Part shown: in pieces, positions 10,470-19,314 of the stretch
Layout of the letters: the number at the start of each line of letters is the position of its first letter
Position numbering within the stretch: position 1 is the stretch's first letter
Assembly (NCBI GenBank): GCA_963739985.1
Contig: CAVUCE010000003.1
Coordinates: 77,261-141,260, forward strand
Length of the DNA stretch: 64,000 nt
Direction: 5' to 3'
DNA from: CAVUCE01 sp963739985
GTDB taxonomy: Bacteria; Bacteroidota; Ignavibacteria; Ignavibacteriales; Ignavibacteriaceae
Position numbers and translations under genes: made by a program
The notes under the pieces: generated by a model
Database searches by the model: none
The model's input: only the letters and a program-made list of their open reading frames with translations
Told to the model about the DNA's origin: nothing

Positions 10470-11705
10470 TTAGAAATACATTTTTAACCTGGTTCCGATC
10501 AGAAATGAATTTGTATTATTATATGCTGCCTCAGGATTTATTATATATTGAAAATCCGGCTGAACATTAATATCCGAAGATAAATGAAACTCATATGTAA
10601 GTTCTAGATTAGTTTCATACTCATAAAGATTAATTCCTTCGGATTCCATATAACTTATAAAAGTAGAATTATTACGGCTAGAAGCAATTGCTAAACCTAA
10701 GATGTCTTTTTCGCGGCCCGGGAAGAGTCCCTGGTAATTTAACCCTGCACCCAAATAAGAATCAATTTTATTAATTTTTCTATTATTTATGCCAAATCTA
10801 AAAAATACAGAAAGTCCCTGATCATCAATTTCACTTTCGCTAAAGATCTTCCTTTCCGCTGATAAATAAGCTCCATAATTTCCTTTCACAGTCTTCATTT
10901 TAGACGAAGGAGAATTGGTTAATTGCACAAAATTACTGGTATAATACCAGGCACCAATTGAGTATTTATAAAAATTAGAAGATTGATTATCTAATCCGGT
11001 TTCAAATGATAATAGTAATCCGTCATTTTTAGAAATCACAAAACTTTCAGAATTTGGATTATCCGGAGTTCCGGGAATACCATCAAATGCAGCGGCTAAA
11101 AGATAAATATCATTTGGGAACTCATATTTTAGTCTAAACGCAACTGAACTATTAGGAAAAATAGATGGTCCGTTTTTGCCGGAAGAAGCATATTCTGCAC
11201 CAATTCCATGTGAAGGGTTTAAGAAAATGGCTGACGTATTTCTTACGTCAAATTCCATATTTAAGTCAAATAATCCCAATAATAAGGATAATCTATCATT
11301 AAGTAATTTACTTTCCAAATAAAATTGAAGCACTTTAAAAGTATTGTATGAAGCAATATTTGAAATTCCTTGTTCTGTACCCACGTATTTATTTATGTCT
11401 CTTCCATAATCACCGATTAACTGAAGATAAATGGATGAATGTTGAATTGAGACTAGTTTTCCTAAATCAGTATCCAGAACTATACTTATTTGTTGAAAAT
11501 ATGTAGAGTTAGTTTCAATACCTCCGTATAAGTTTGCAAATAAATCTCCGTAATAAGAAATATTTAGATCTATCCCGTTACTTATGTTGTTGTGCAAAAA
11601 ATTATTAAGAGGCAGTTTATTGTCATTTGAAGATTTATCTTGTGGAAATAAGAAAGTATTAAAAATAAACAGTGAAATAATAAAACTTGTAAAAATTGAT
11701 TTCAT
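10470..11705 (-). CDS. OprB-family carbohydrate-selective porin
   Basis: A signal peptide (residues 1-22, ending FLFPQ) precedes a beta-barrel. Family features of OprB are YYGDLFANLYGGI near residue 53, the QFYLESKLLNDRLSLLLG segment with the conserved position of a Leu-rich strand, FLNPSHGIGAE and FRLKYEFPNDIYLLAAAFDG, plus the alternating pattern and terminal aromatic (ends KMYF) of an outer membrane barrel. At 411 residues it has the family length. It would let sugars or small solutes cross the outer membrane. It converges with the NlpC/P60 gene with only 19 bases between the stops. Confidence 0.85.
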   Translation of the reverse strand: MKSIFTSFIISLFIFNTFLFPQDKSSNDNKLPLNNFLHNNISNGIDLNISYYGDLFANLYGGIETNSTYFQQISIVLDTDLGKLVSIQHSSIYLQLIGDYGRDINKYVGTEQGISNIASYNTFKVLQFYLESKLLNDRLSLLLGLFDLNMEFDVRNTSAIFLNPSHGIGAEYASSGKNGPSIFPNSSVAFRLKYEFPNDIYLLAAAFDGIPGTPDNPNSESFVISKNDGLLLSFETGLDNQSSNFYKYSIGAWYYTSNFVQLTNSPSSKMKTVKGNYGAYLSAERKIFSESEIDDQGLSVFFRFGINNRKINKIDSYLGAGLNYQGLFPGREKDILGLAIASSRNNSTFISYMESEGINLYEYETNLELTYEFHLSSDINVQPDFQYIINPEAAYNNTNSFLIGTRLKMYF

Positions 11706-11988
11706 AAATGCGTTAAGTGTTAATCTGATTGTTTTTTGTTGACTTTATTTTTATTTGCGGATTATTTATAGGATACAAAATCATTTGGTCTAATTCAATA
11801 TTCAACCTTATGTTGCAGATAACCTACGTTGAAACTAACAGAAATAGGTGTATAATAAATATAGTGTATTAAATTCTAACTTCACTTTGTCTTTCATAAT
11901 TTAAACAGTAAATAAATGCATCCCTACATGTACTTTTCTATATATAATTTTAAGAAAAAAAATATTAATAAAAACGAAAATTAATCTG
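11706..11988. other. AT-rich intergenic stretch
   Basis: No gene, RNA or strong hairpin is visible between the porin start and the YbhB fragment. The porin promoter should lie here. Confidence 0.35.
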
Positions 11989-12189
11989 ATGATCGATTGT
12001 TTTGTCCGCATAGGTTATCGAGGTCCGTGTCCGCCCGAAGGAAATCCGCATCGTTATTTCTTCAGAATATACGCTTTGGATTCGGCACTTCATTTAGAAT
12101 CGAGAGCGGAAAAACATCAAGTGTTAAATGCGATGAAAGGACATATTTTAGCTGAGGGAGAATTGATGGGAAAATATAAGAGACAATGA
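11989..12189 (+). pseudogene. C-terminal fragment of a YbhB/YbcL (PEBP, Raf kinase inhibitor-like) protein
   Basis: The 66 codons match the end of the phosphatidylethanolamine-binding-protein family: IGYRGPCPPEGNPHRYFFRIYALD, and then AMKGHILAEGELMGKY. Full-length members have about 150-180 residues, and no coding sequence for the N-terminal two thirds, including the first part of the ligand pocket, is seen upstream. It is most simply a relic of a deletion. An expressed short protein cannot be excluded but no ribosome binding site is evident. Confidence 0.75.
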
Positions 12190-12238
12190 TAAATTTAGTA
12201 TTTAGTAAGATTGTATTTTTTTAGATATTAAAAATTAA

Positions 12239-12276
12239 TAACCGGACTAGCATGAATAATATTGCTAATCCGGTTT
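12239..12276 (+). terminator. Hairpin terminator after the YbhB fragment
   Basis: AACCGGACTAGCA pairs with TGCTAATCCGGTT (one mismatch) and is followed by TTTTTCATTT on the plus strand. It can terminate transcription from the left. Confidence 0.7.
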
Positions 12277-12310
12277 TTCATTTATCTTAATTACTGATAA
12301 ACAATCTTTG

Positions 12311-12411
12311 TTATTCCGAACCCGCTGCAGGAACGGGCAAGCTTGAATCAGAATCAGCATTTTTAGATGCTGGTTCAATCTTGCTTACTGCAAGCAGGTT
12401 TAGCATGACAG
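12311..12411. repeat. About 100-base imperfect palindrome, REP-like
   Basis: The left half (from ATTCCGAACCCGCTGCAGG) and the reverse complement of the right half (from CTGTCATGCTAAACCTGC) align throughout, meeting at an inner hairpin AGCAT-TTTTAG-ATGCT near 12356-12371. Such TCATGCT..GCATC palindromes are a common dispersed repeat style in this group. It lies between the YbhB relic and the ATPase stop. Confidence 0.6.
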
Positions 12412-12429
12412 TTGCGTAACGTCAGAGAA

Positions 12430-14880
12430 TTATGCTCTTTTGAATCTTATTCCACCGTGATCAAGAACTCTGTACAGACGAACTTTTATGTAATCGATAA
12501 TTAAGAATACAAATATTGCCTCAGCCCAAATGAACAGTGCTAAACCCCAACCCATTGCCGGAAGCAAAATTCCGTATACAGTAATTATAGTAGCAATTAT
12601 TTGGGTTATGATAACAGCGAACAATAAAGGCTTAGCAGGTTTTACCGTCCAGAAATTTTTCTTAGTTCGTGCAACAAATACGGTTAAGTGGCCGGCAACT
12701 GAAAGCTTCAGATAAATAAACGATTGAAGTACATCCGGCGAAAGATGAAATAATTCCAATCCAATGTAAAGTACACCGAACGACTCGATGACTCCCATTA
12801 AACCAATCATTGTGGAAATACCGAGAATTGTTCGCATATCCCATTTCTCGGGCGAGTTCGAATATTTAACATTATCATAAGCAATCGTCATAATCGGAGC
12901 GTCGTTTAATAATGCAAGCAAAACAATCATTAATGCGTTAACCGGATAGAAATTAAAGATTAGAATTGAAAATGTAATGAAGATTAAGACTCTTATCGTT
13001 TCCGCTATTCTGTAAATGGCATAATTTGCCATACGCTGAAAAATTTTACGACTTTGTTTTATTGCATCTATTATTACTGAAAGTCCCGGTTTTGTTAATA
13101 CAATTGCCGCTGCCGATTTAGCTGCATCCGAAGCTCCTGCAACAGCAATTCCGGCATCGGCTTTTTTTAGCGCCGGTGCATCGTTAACCCCGTCGCCTGT
13201 CATTCCAACTATGTGATCCTTTCCTTGAAGCAGTTCAACAATATGATATTTATGTTCGGGAAATACTTGAGCAAAGCCGTCGGCATCCTCTACACTTTTA
13301 ACTGCTTCTCTGTCGGGTTTATTCATAAAAGTTGAAGCTTCGGAAATGTTTGTCCCAAGGTTTACCTGTTTGGAAATTTCTTTAGCAATAGCAGAGTGAT
13401 CGCCGGTTACCATTTTCACATCAATGCCCATTGACTGTGCCGTTTTAATAGTTTCAGCCGAATCTTCTCTCGGCGGATCATGCAAAGCAATTAAACCAAC
13501 AAATTCCCATTCACCTTTTTCGTTTGTTCTGGCTACTCCAAGCGCTCTATATCCTTTAGAAGCAAATTTATCAACTTGTTCCGTAACTTTGCTGTTCAAA
13601 TCGTTTCCGTTACTGCTCATAGAAGCAATAATCTGCGGAGCTCCTTTTGCAACTTTAATTTCTTGTCCTTCTTCGTTTTCCAAGGTTGCTTCGGTTTTTT
13701 TAGAGACTGGATCGAACGGAACAAATTTCTTTAATTTGTATTTTTTTGAAATACCGTCGGTCAGTTTTAGACCTTCAGTTCTGCTGATTATTGCATTATC
13801 AATAGGATCTTTGTCTTCCGCTTTTGAAGACAGGGTTCCGTAAACCAGAATGTCTTCTTCCTTAAATCCATTGAAGGTGACAACCTCGGCAACGGAAATT
13901 TCGTTTTTAGTAATGGTTCCGGTTTTATCGGAACAGAGAACATCCATTCCTGCCATTTCTTCTATTGCTACCAGCTTGCTTACAATTGCTTCTTTTTTTG
14001 CCAGAGCAATTGCACCGACTGCAAGTGTTACGGAAAGTACTGCAGGAAGTGCTACCGGAATTGCCGCCACAGTTAATACCAAAGCAAATTGAAGTGTGTC
14101 TAGAAGACTTTCGTGTCTATATAATGCAACCAAAAATATTATAACAACAAGCGCGACCGCCAGAATAATTAGGTAATCACCAATTTTAACAATTGCTTTT
14201 TGAAAGTGACTCTTGGTTTTGGCTCCCTCTACAAGTTTTGCCGTTTTACCGAAAAATGTATTCATTGCCGTGGCAACTACAACGGCAGTTATATCTCCCT
14301 GCCTCGCAATTGAACCGGCATAGGCCACATCGGAAACGTGTTTTTCAACCGGAAGTGATTCGCCGGTTAAAGCCGATTCGTCAACCATTAAATAATCGCC
14401 ATCAATTATTTTTAGATCGGCGGGAATTCTATCACCCAATCTAACACGAATAATATCTCCGGGGACTAATTCTTTCGATGGGATGCTAATCCATTTTCCG
14501 TCGCGTAATGCTCTCGCTTCCAGAGCAAGTTTTTGTTTTAGTAATTCTATTGCGTTATCTGCTTTGTGTTCCTGCCAGAAACCTACAACAGCATTAATCA
14601 ACAATAAAACAAGAATTATCCAGAAATCTTCCCAGTGGTGAATTATTGCGGAAAGAACGATTGCAATTTCAATCATCCAGGGAATAGGTCCCCAGAAATA
14701 ACTTAAAAATTTTAAAATCGGACTTACTTTCCTTTCTGTAATTTCGTTAAGTCCGTATTGATCTAATCTTTTTTTAGCTTCATTTGATGTTAAGCCTTTT
14801 GGGTCAGTTTTGAGACGTTTATATAAATCTTTAGTATCTAGTTCTTTTGCTTCATCAGATGTTATCGTTTCATTATCCAT
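12430..14880 (-). CDS. P3A-type plasma membrane H+-transporting P-type ATPase
   Basis: The 816-residue protein has the full P-type set: N-terminal cation ATPase domain, TGES (172-175) in the actuator, PVALP (275-279) in helix M4, phosphorylated Asp318 in CSDKTGT, nucleotide-binding domain, and MTGDGVNDAPALKKADAGIAV in the hinge. PVALP rather than a heavy-metal CPC motif, lack of an N-terminal metal-binding domain, and length near 800 place it with the proton-efflux (P3A) pumps found in plants, fungi, archaea and some bacteria. It would export H+ at the cost of ATP and help acid resistance or membrane energisation. It is monocistronic on the minus strand. Ion choice is inferred from family. 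Confidence 0.9.
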   Translation of the reverse strand: MDNETITSDEAKELDTKDLYKRLKTDPKGLTSNEAKKRLDQYGLNEITERKVSPILKFLSYFWGPIPWMIEIAIVLSAIIHHWEDFWIILVLLLINAVVGFWQEHKADNAIELLKQKLALEARALRDGKWISIPSKELVPGDIIRVRLGDRIPADLKIIDGDYLMVDESALTGESLPVEKHVSDVAYAGSIARQGDITAVVVATAMNTFFGKTAKLVEGAKTKSHFQKAIVKIGDYLIILAVALVVIIFLVALYRHESLLDTLQFALVLTVAAIPVALPAVLSVTLAVGAIALAKKEAIVSKLVAIEEMAGMDVLCSDKTGTITKNEISVAEVVTFNGFKEEDILVYGTLSSKAEDKDPIDNAIISRTEGLKLTDGISKKYKLKKFVPFDPVSKKTEATLENEEGQEIKVAKGAPQIIASMSSNGNDLNSKVTEQVDKFASKGYRALGVARTNEKGEWEFVGLIALHDPPREDSAETIKTAQSMGIDVKMVTGDHSAIAKEISKQVNLGTNISEASTFMNKPDREAVKSVEDADGFAQVFPEHKYHIVELLQGKDHIVGMTGDGVNDAPALKKADAGIAVAGASDAAKSAAAIVLTKPGLSVIIDAIKQSRKIFQRMANYAIYRIAETIRVLIFITFSILIFNFYPVNALMIVLLALLNDAPIMTIAYDNVKYSNSPEKWDMRTILGISTMIGLMGVIESFGVLYIGLELFHLSPDVLQSFIYLKLSVAGHLTVFVARTKKNFWTVKPAKPLLFAVIITQIIATIITVYGILLPAMGWGLALFIWAEAIFVFLIIDYIKVRLYRVLDHGGIRFKRA

Positions 14881-15390
14881 GGTTTTGCCCCTTTACTATT
14901 TTTTCTTCTTGTATTAGTTCTGAGATGATAAATGTAATTAGAAAGTTCGTAGTTTACATTAGTATGAAAATTAAAAGATCTTTTTGTATTTAAGTTACTT
15001 CTATAAAGTAAGTTAAATAGGAAATCTTGATTAGGTACGGGTAATGGGCTTAAGGGAAGATTTAGTTCCGGTTTGTATAAGTTTGAAAGTTCATATTTGA
15101 AGGTTAAAACCTTCACCGTATAATTGATCTTAAATTAAAAAATGTTAACTACACTTCTAACTTAAATAGTTTTGTAAATATGGTTGGTGATGAATAACAT
15201 CAATTGTTTTTAATGAATTGAAGAAATAATAAAATGGAAAAAGAGATCTACTTACTAATATTCATATTAAAATCTTTTAAAAATGAAATAATCACAGTGA
15301 GCGGAGTCGAACTATATAGTTCATCTTCAACTGCTCCTTGACTGACATTATAATCAATTAGTATAAGGAATTATTGGGTTCGTGAATGGT
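14881..15390. other. Intergenic region upstream of the ATPase
   Basis: About 510 AT-rich bases. A minus-strand open frame (14862-15116) overlaps the ATPase start but has no family resemblance, an Asn/Leu/Tyr-rich random-looking composition and no clear ribosome binding site, so it is not called. The ATPase promoter should lie here. Confidence 0.4.
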
Positions 15391-16239
15391 TTACGATAAT
15401 TTTTCTCTTACCTTCTCTAATAATTTTTTAGTCGCTTTTATACCATCATATTCACTTAACTGATTTCCTTCATATTCTATTCCCAGGTATCCTCGATAAC
15501 CGGCTTCAAGTACAATCTTCAACATTTTGAAATAATCAGTATAGATTTCATTGCCGTCATTATCAAAGTCAATCGACTTAGCGCTTACGGATTTGGCAAA
15601 AGGCATCATTTCTTTTACGCCTTTATACCGGTCATAATAATTATCATCATTTAAACGAAAATTTCCGAAATCCGGTAAAGTGCCGCAGAATGGATTGCTC
15701 ACCATATCTATAACTTTTGCAAGCCATTCGCCGTTGCTCGATAAACCGCCGTGATTCTCGACTAAAACATTTATTTCGTATTTCGCTCCGAATTCAGTTA
15801 AAAGGCTTAATCCGTCGGCAGCTAATTTCATTTGTTCATCATAACTGCCTTCGCTCGCAGCATTAACACGAATTGAATAACATCCTAAAATTTTTGCGGC
15901 ATCAATCCATTTATAATGATTTTCTACTGCTTTAATTCTTTTCGCTTTATCAGGATCTCCGAGGTTACCTTCGCCGTCGCACATTATTAAAAGGCTTTTT
16001 ACGCCCTCATTATCTGCACGTTTTCTCATTTCTTTTATATAATTTTCATCTTTATCAATAAAGAAACGATTTACATATTCAACCGCATTTATTCCAAATT
16101 CATGTTTTGCAATTGAAGCGAAATCAAGATTATTAATTTTACCATCGAATAAGTTTTTATGGAGTGACCATTGGGCTAACGATATTTTGAAGAGCAAGGT
16201 GTTTTCACCAGGCAAAGAAGAATTATGATTATCTGACAT
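15391..16239 (-). CDS. Sugar phosphate isomerase/epimerase (AP-endonuclease-2-like TIM barrel)
   Basis: The product has the xylose-isomerase-like TIM barrel pattern: FKISLAQWSLH start strand, GINAVEYVNRF, SLLIMCDGEG, SIRVNAAS, NVLVENHGG with the metal-ligand Glu, CGTLPDFGNFR with Asp, SVSAKSIDFD and GYRGYLGIEYEG. These carboxylate and His positions fit the divalent metal site of the family. The ATG at 16239 has AGGAG upstream; an upstream ATG at 16296 would add 19 residues but lacks a site. Family members often carry an export signal; this start gives a cytoplasmic protein. Substrate is unknown. Confidence 0.8.
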   Translation of the reverse strand: MSDNHNSSLPGENTLLFKISLAQWSLHKNLFDGKINNLDFASIAKHEFGINAVEYVNRFFIDKDENYIKEMRKRADNEGVKSLLIMCDGEGNLGDPDKAKRIKAVENHYKWIDAAKILGCYSIRVNAASEGSYDEQMKLAADGLSLLTEFGAKYEINVLVENHGGLSSNGEWLAKVIDMVSNPFCGTLPDFGNFRLNDDNYYDRYKGVKEMMPFAKSVSAKSIDFDNDGNEIYTDYFKMLKIVLEAGYRGYLGIEYEGNQLSEYDGIKATKKLLEKVREKLS

Positions 16240-16443
16240 TAGTCTTAAAGCTCCTGATATTTTTGTTGGTAAGAATAAAGACATTTTCCATATCATAAAA
16301 AATAATCGAGTATTATCGTTTTAATCCGATAATATATATGAGCCCATTCTAAAAAGTTTATTAAAGAGATCGTGATAATTTTTATCAGAGTAAAATTTTA
16401 AATAAATTCCTGATAACAAATTTACTCAATATCCAAGGAGAAA

Positions 16444-16620
16444 ATGTCCAAGAAAAACACAAGACACTAACAGTCGGGGCTATTCTGATTAACCAACATA
16501 GTATCTCTTAAAATGGCAAAAGAAATAGAAGAATCAGAAGAGAAGAAATTTTATGAACTTATTTTCTGCAATATAAAAAAAGAAGACTTCATTCTTCTTG
16601 AGGGATTTATCTCCGGTTGA
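16444..16620 (+). pseudogene. Possible frameshifted small gene remnant
   Basis: An ATG at 16444 follows a good AAGGAG site but stops after eight codons. Shifting frame gives KHKTLTVGAILINQHSIS, and another frame, starting from ATG 16513, gives a 35-residue acidic/basic stretch (MAKEIEESEEKKFYELIFC...) to a stop at 16620. The three pieces abut, suggesting one short gene broken by two shifts. No family was recognised. The rest of 16297-16835 shows nothing. Confidence 0.3.
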
Positions 16621-16835
16621 GTATGAAATGAAAAATAGACAAATTTTAATTCAAAATGTTGCTTATCTTTCTGTGTACTTTTTCTGGTACAGTTCAAATT
16701 AATTGTTAGTTGGAATAGATGATTAATTTGTATGAAACAAGTAGTTAAAAAGGTTGGTAAACCTTTCTACACTTTCGGATTTTAGGCGAGACTTAATTAT
16801 AAGTCGTTTTGTGCTATATTAATAAGGGGTAAATC

Positions 16836-17315
16836 ATGAGCTTACAAATATTGGAATTTATAAGAATTACAGCTGTATGTGCATCATTCTTTTGGGGATA
16901 TAAGATTGGTTTTGCTGAAATTTATAATCCTATTGCCCAATTGCATTTTATGATACCTGTAATAATTGTTGCAATTGCGGGATTGTCTGGCATTGAAGGC
17001 TTATTCTTCGCAAAAAAATCAGCTGAAATTAAAGGTTTCGAGGTTGGAAGTAATTACCAGAGGCAATCTGCCATTGCATTGTTATCGTATGCAGTAATAG
17101 CATTAATTATATATTTCTACAATTGGGGAATCAAAGCAGAGTTGACAATTCTTTTTGCCTTTATTTTCTTTTTCTTTTTTTCAGGGATTAATCATGCGTG
17201 GGATGCAATTAAGAGAAGAAACTATAAGTGGCAGAATATTAATCGTCCATTTATTACATTACTACTTATTGCCGGGATGATTTATCCAGTAATAATGGCA
17301 TTAAAAACCCTATGA
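16836..17315 (+). CDS. Small polytopic membrane protein (DUF6790-like)
   Basis: The 159-residue protein has about four to five hydrophobic segments (about 5-22, 37-57, 80-98, 104-120, 140-157). A short conserved-looking loop, GIEGLFFAKKSAEIKGFEVGSNYQRQSAI, and a late GINHAWDAIKRRNYKWQN loop resemble small membrane proteins grouped as DUF6790; this assignment is from memory of the pattern and is tentative. An AAGGGG ribosome site lies upstream of the ATG. It stands alone and its function is unknown. Confidence 0.65.
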   Translation: MSLQILEFIRITAVCASFFWGYKIGFAEIYNPIAQLHFMIPVIIVAIAGLSGIEGLFFAKKSAEIKGFEVGSNYQRQSAIALLSYAVIALIIYFYNWGIKAELTILFAFIFFFFFSGINHAWDAIKRRNYKWQNINRPFITLLLIAGMIYPVIMALKTL

Positions 17316-17640
17316 TATTTATAATTAGTTTTATCGTATTGTCTCAACTAAATGTTAATATAACATGGCACTATATCAATAATCAGTAGGTTTTATAATT
17401 ATATATGAAAGGACCTGCTTTCCAGCAAAGTTAGGGCGCATAATTGTATGGCCGTTATCTACTAAAAGCAATGTCATTAAGTAGAGGCCATTACAGGTGA
17501 AGAAAAGGCATAGGAAATGAACCGGCTAAAGTCTATATTTCTAGCTAATATGAGATGATAATCTTTTCAGAAAATGGTACTAGAAATCATTACTAAAATA
17601 TTTGTTTTATTGAACCATAACCTATAAACATATTTAATAC
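17316..17640. other. Intergenic region, no gene seen
   Basis: About 325 bases between convergent genes. No open frame, RNA or repeat could be supported. Confidence 0.35.
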
Positions 17641-17644
17641 TAAT

Positions 17645-17674
17645 AGAGCATCGCGTATAATTGTCACGATGCTC
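17645..17674 (-). terminator. Hairpin after the YHS-domain gene
   Basis: AGAGCATCG pairs with CGATGCTCT around an AT-rich loop, 17 bases past the stop of the minus-strand gene. The T tail is weak. Confidence 0.55.
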
Positions 17675-17690
17675 TATAATAAGCTTTGAC

Positions 17691-18137
17691 TTATTGTTTC
17701 ATTGCCTTAAACTGTTTGTCTGCTTTTTCACTAATCATCTTAGGGTTTTTGTCAAACATAACCTTTGCCTTTTTAGTTGAAAAAAGATAGGTGTTGCCTT
17801 TATATTCAGTAAATAATTTGGGATTTGATTCTAACTTTTTCCCCATAGACATGGCAGTCGCACAATAACCATCGTACTTCGGAATAAATTTTTCCGGCAT
17901 TTTATCAAACATAGATTTTGCTTTAGCATTTACAAAATAATATGTTTTCCCTTCGTAAGTGGATGAGTATTCTGACTTACCTTTTAAAGCTTTATCCATT
18001 GCTTTATAAGCTACAGGGCAATATTCATGAAGAGCAACTCGATGTTTAACTTTATTTTTTGTTTGAGCATTCATGAAAGGGGAAATACTACCAATAACCA
18101 TTACTATGATAATTGATAATTTAAATTTATTTAGCAT
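17691..18137 (-). CDS. Secreted double YHS-domain protein
   Basis: A signal peptide (residues 1-25, ending NAQ) precedes two YHS-like repeats. Each has the pattern HEYCPVAYKAM...YEGKTYYFVNAKAKSMFDKMPEKF and YCATAMSMGKKL...YKGNTYLFSTKKAKVMFDKNPKM, with one Cys at its start. YHS domains are found beside metal-handling proteins, and the conserved Cys suggests metal or redox contact. The 148-residue protein stands alone on the minus strand. A periplasmic place is inferred from the signal peptide. Confidence 0.75.
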   Translation of the reverse strand: MLNKFKLSIIIVMVIGSISPFMNAQTKNKVKHRVALHEYCPVAYKAMDKALKGKSEYSSTYEGKTYYFVNAKAKSMFDKMPEKFIPKYDGYCATAMSMGKKLESNPKLFTEYKGNTYLFSTKKAKVMFDKNPKMISEKADKQFKAMKQ

Positions 18138-18507
18138 TTTTGCCTCCAGCGTTATTTTAAAAAAATATATGATCTGAGGAGAAGTTTAAGATAATTGAGG
18201 AAGCAAAAATGTCATCTATTTTACATAATAAAGGAATTTAAAAAATCATTTCTTATTAAATCAATAATTGTGAGATGAAATTCTAATCGCCGATGAAAAT
18301 GAGAGATTTGGCATTGGAAAATGTTTTACTGCAACGCATCTTTTAATAAATTTCTCAATATATAGGAGTTCGAAAATTTATACGGAGATAGTTAAAATCA
18401 AAATTATATTATTTACAATACTTATGATAAAGAAAAATCTGGGACTAAATGTATATTTTAATTCCAGACTTTTCTAAATGCTTAAATATTATAAGTCATA
18501 ATTTATC
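18138..18507. other. Intergenic region, no gene seen
   Basis: About 370 AT-rich bases between two minus-strand genes; it should contain the YHS gene promoter. No feature could be supported. Confidence 0.35.
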
Positions 18508-19176
18508 TTAAAAATAATAATTTAGCCCGGCATTTACATTAACCACATTAACTGTTCTTTTTGAAATATTTGTCGCTGACAAAGAATCGTTTGAAGAAGC
18601 ATCCGATATTACTTGAGAATCATTTATTACTCCATATAAAGCATTTGCATCAATAAATAAATTTTTTGAAATAGGTATTAGAATTCCCGCACCAATACCA
18701 AGTTGAGTTTCATTAGAAGAATAAGTATCATCACCTAAATCAATTTTATTCCCATTGTTGTTGGTGTAATTTCCTTTTACTTCTTGTTTCAGAAAATAAA
18801 CACCAGCCGAGATAAGAATGTATGGTCTAACAATCTTATTTCCCAAAAAATATTTTGCATTTACTATCAAAGGCACCGCATTTGTGGCAACATCCAGATT
18901 AAACTTACCGCTGCCACCGGCTTTAATAAAAGCATCATTATAAGAACTGTTATCAAATCCCCAATTAATATATCCAGTTTTTATTGAGATCTGGACGTTT
19001 TGTTTAAAGCCGTAATTAAAAGAAATAGCTGCAGAAGTTCCGGGGTTATAGTAATCATTAAAACTGCCGGTTGGGATTGAAGTACCTGCGTAAGCTCCGA
19101 CTCCAAATTTTTTTTGTGCATTAGCAGTCATTAGAGCTGTAGAAAAAATAAATAGTAAAATAAGTTTGAATTTCAT
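18508..19176 (-). CDS. Outer membrane beta-barrel protein (OmpX/OMP_b-brl-like)
   Basis: The ATG at 19176 is preceded by GGAGG and starts a clear signal peptide (residues 1-20, ending ANAQ); an upstream in-frame ATG at 19290 is rejected because it buries this signal. The mature part has alternating strands (VGAYAGTSIPTGSFNDYY, GTSAAISFNYGFKQNVQISIKTGYINWG, YILISAGVYFLKQ, GIGAGILIPISKNLFIDANALYG) and ends in NAGLNYYF with the terminal Phe of outer membrane barrels. At 222 residues it matches 8-strand barrels. Role unknown. Confidence 0.8.
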   Translation of the reverse strand: MKFKLILLFIFSTALMTANAQKKFGVGAYAGTSIPTGSFNDYYNPGTSAAISFNYGFKQNVQISIKTGYINWGFDNSSYNDAFIKAGGSGKFNLDVATNAVPLIVNAKYFLGNKIVRPYILISAGVYFLKQEVKGNYTNNNGNKIDLGDDTYSSNETQLGIGAGILIPISKNLFIDANALYGVINDSQVISDASSNDSLSATNISKRTVNVVNVNAGLNYYF

Positions 19177-19262
19177 ACTTCCTCCGCAATAATAGAGCTT
19201 TAAGAATATTATAGACTTAGAACTTAATTTCAATATAAAAATTAGATTACTAATTAAAAACA

Positions 19263-19288
19263 GCCGTGGAATAATGAGACCCCACGGC
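19263..19288 (-). terminator. Terminator of the YWTD-propeller gene
   Basis: GCCGTGG pairs with CCACGGC around a 12-base loop and is followed on the minus strand by TGTTTTTAATT, 27 bases past the stop. Confidence 0.8.
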
Positions 19289-19314
19289 AATCATGAAATC
19301 GGATTTATATTATT

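Noticed and set aside
14862..15116. 84-codon minus-strand frame upstream of the P-type ATPase
   Set aside because: Overlaps the ATPase start, has no family match and no ribosome site.
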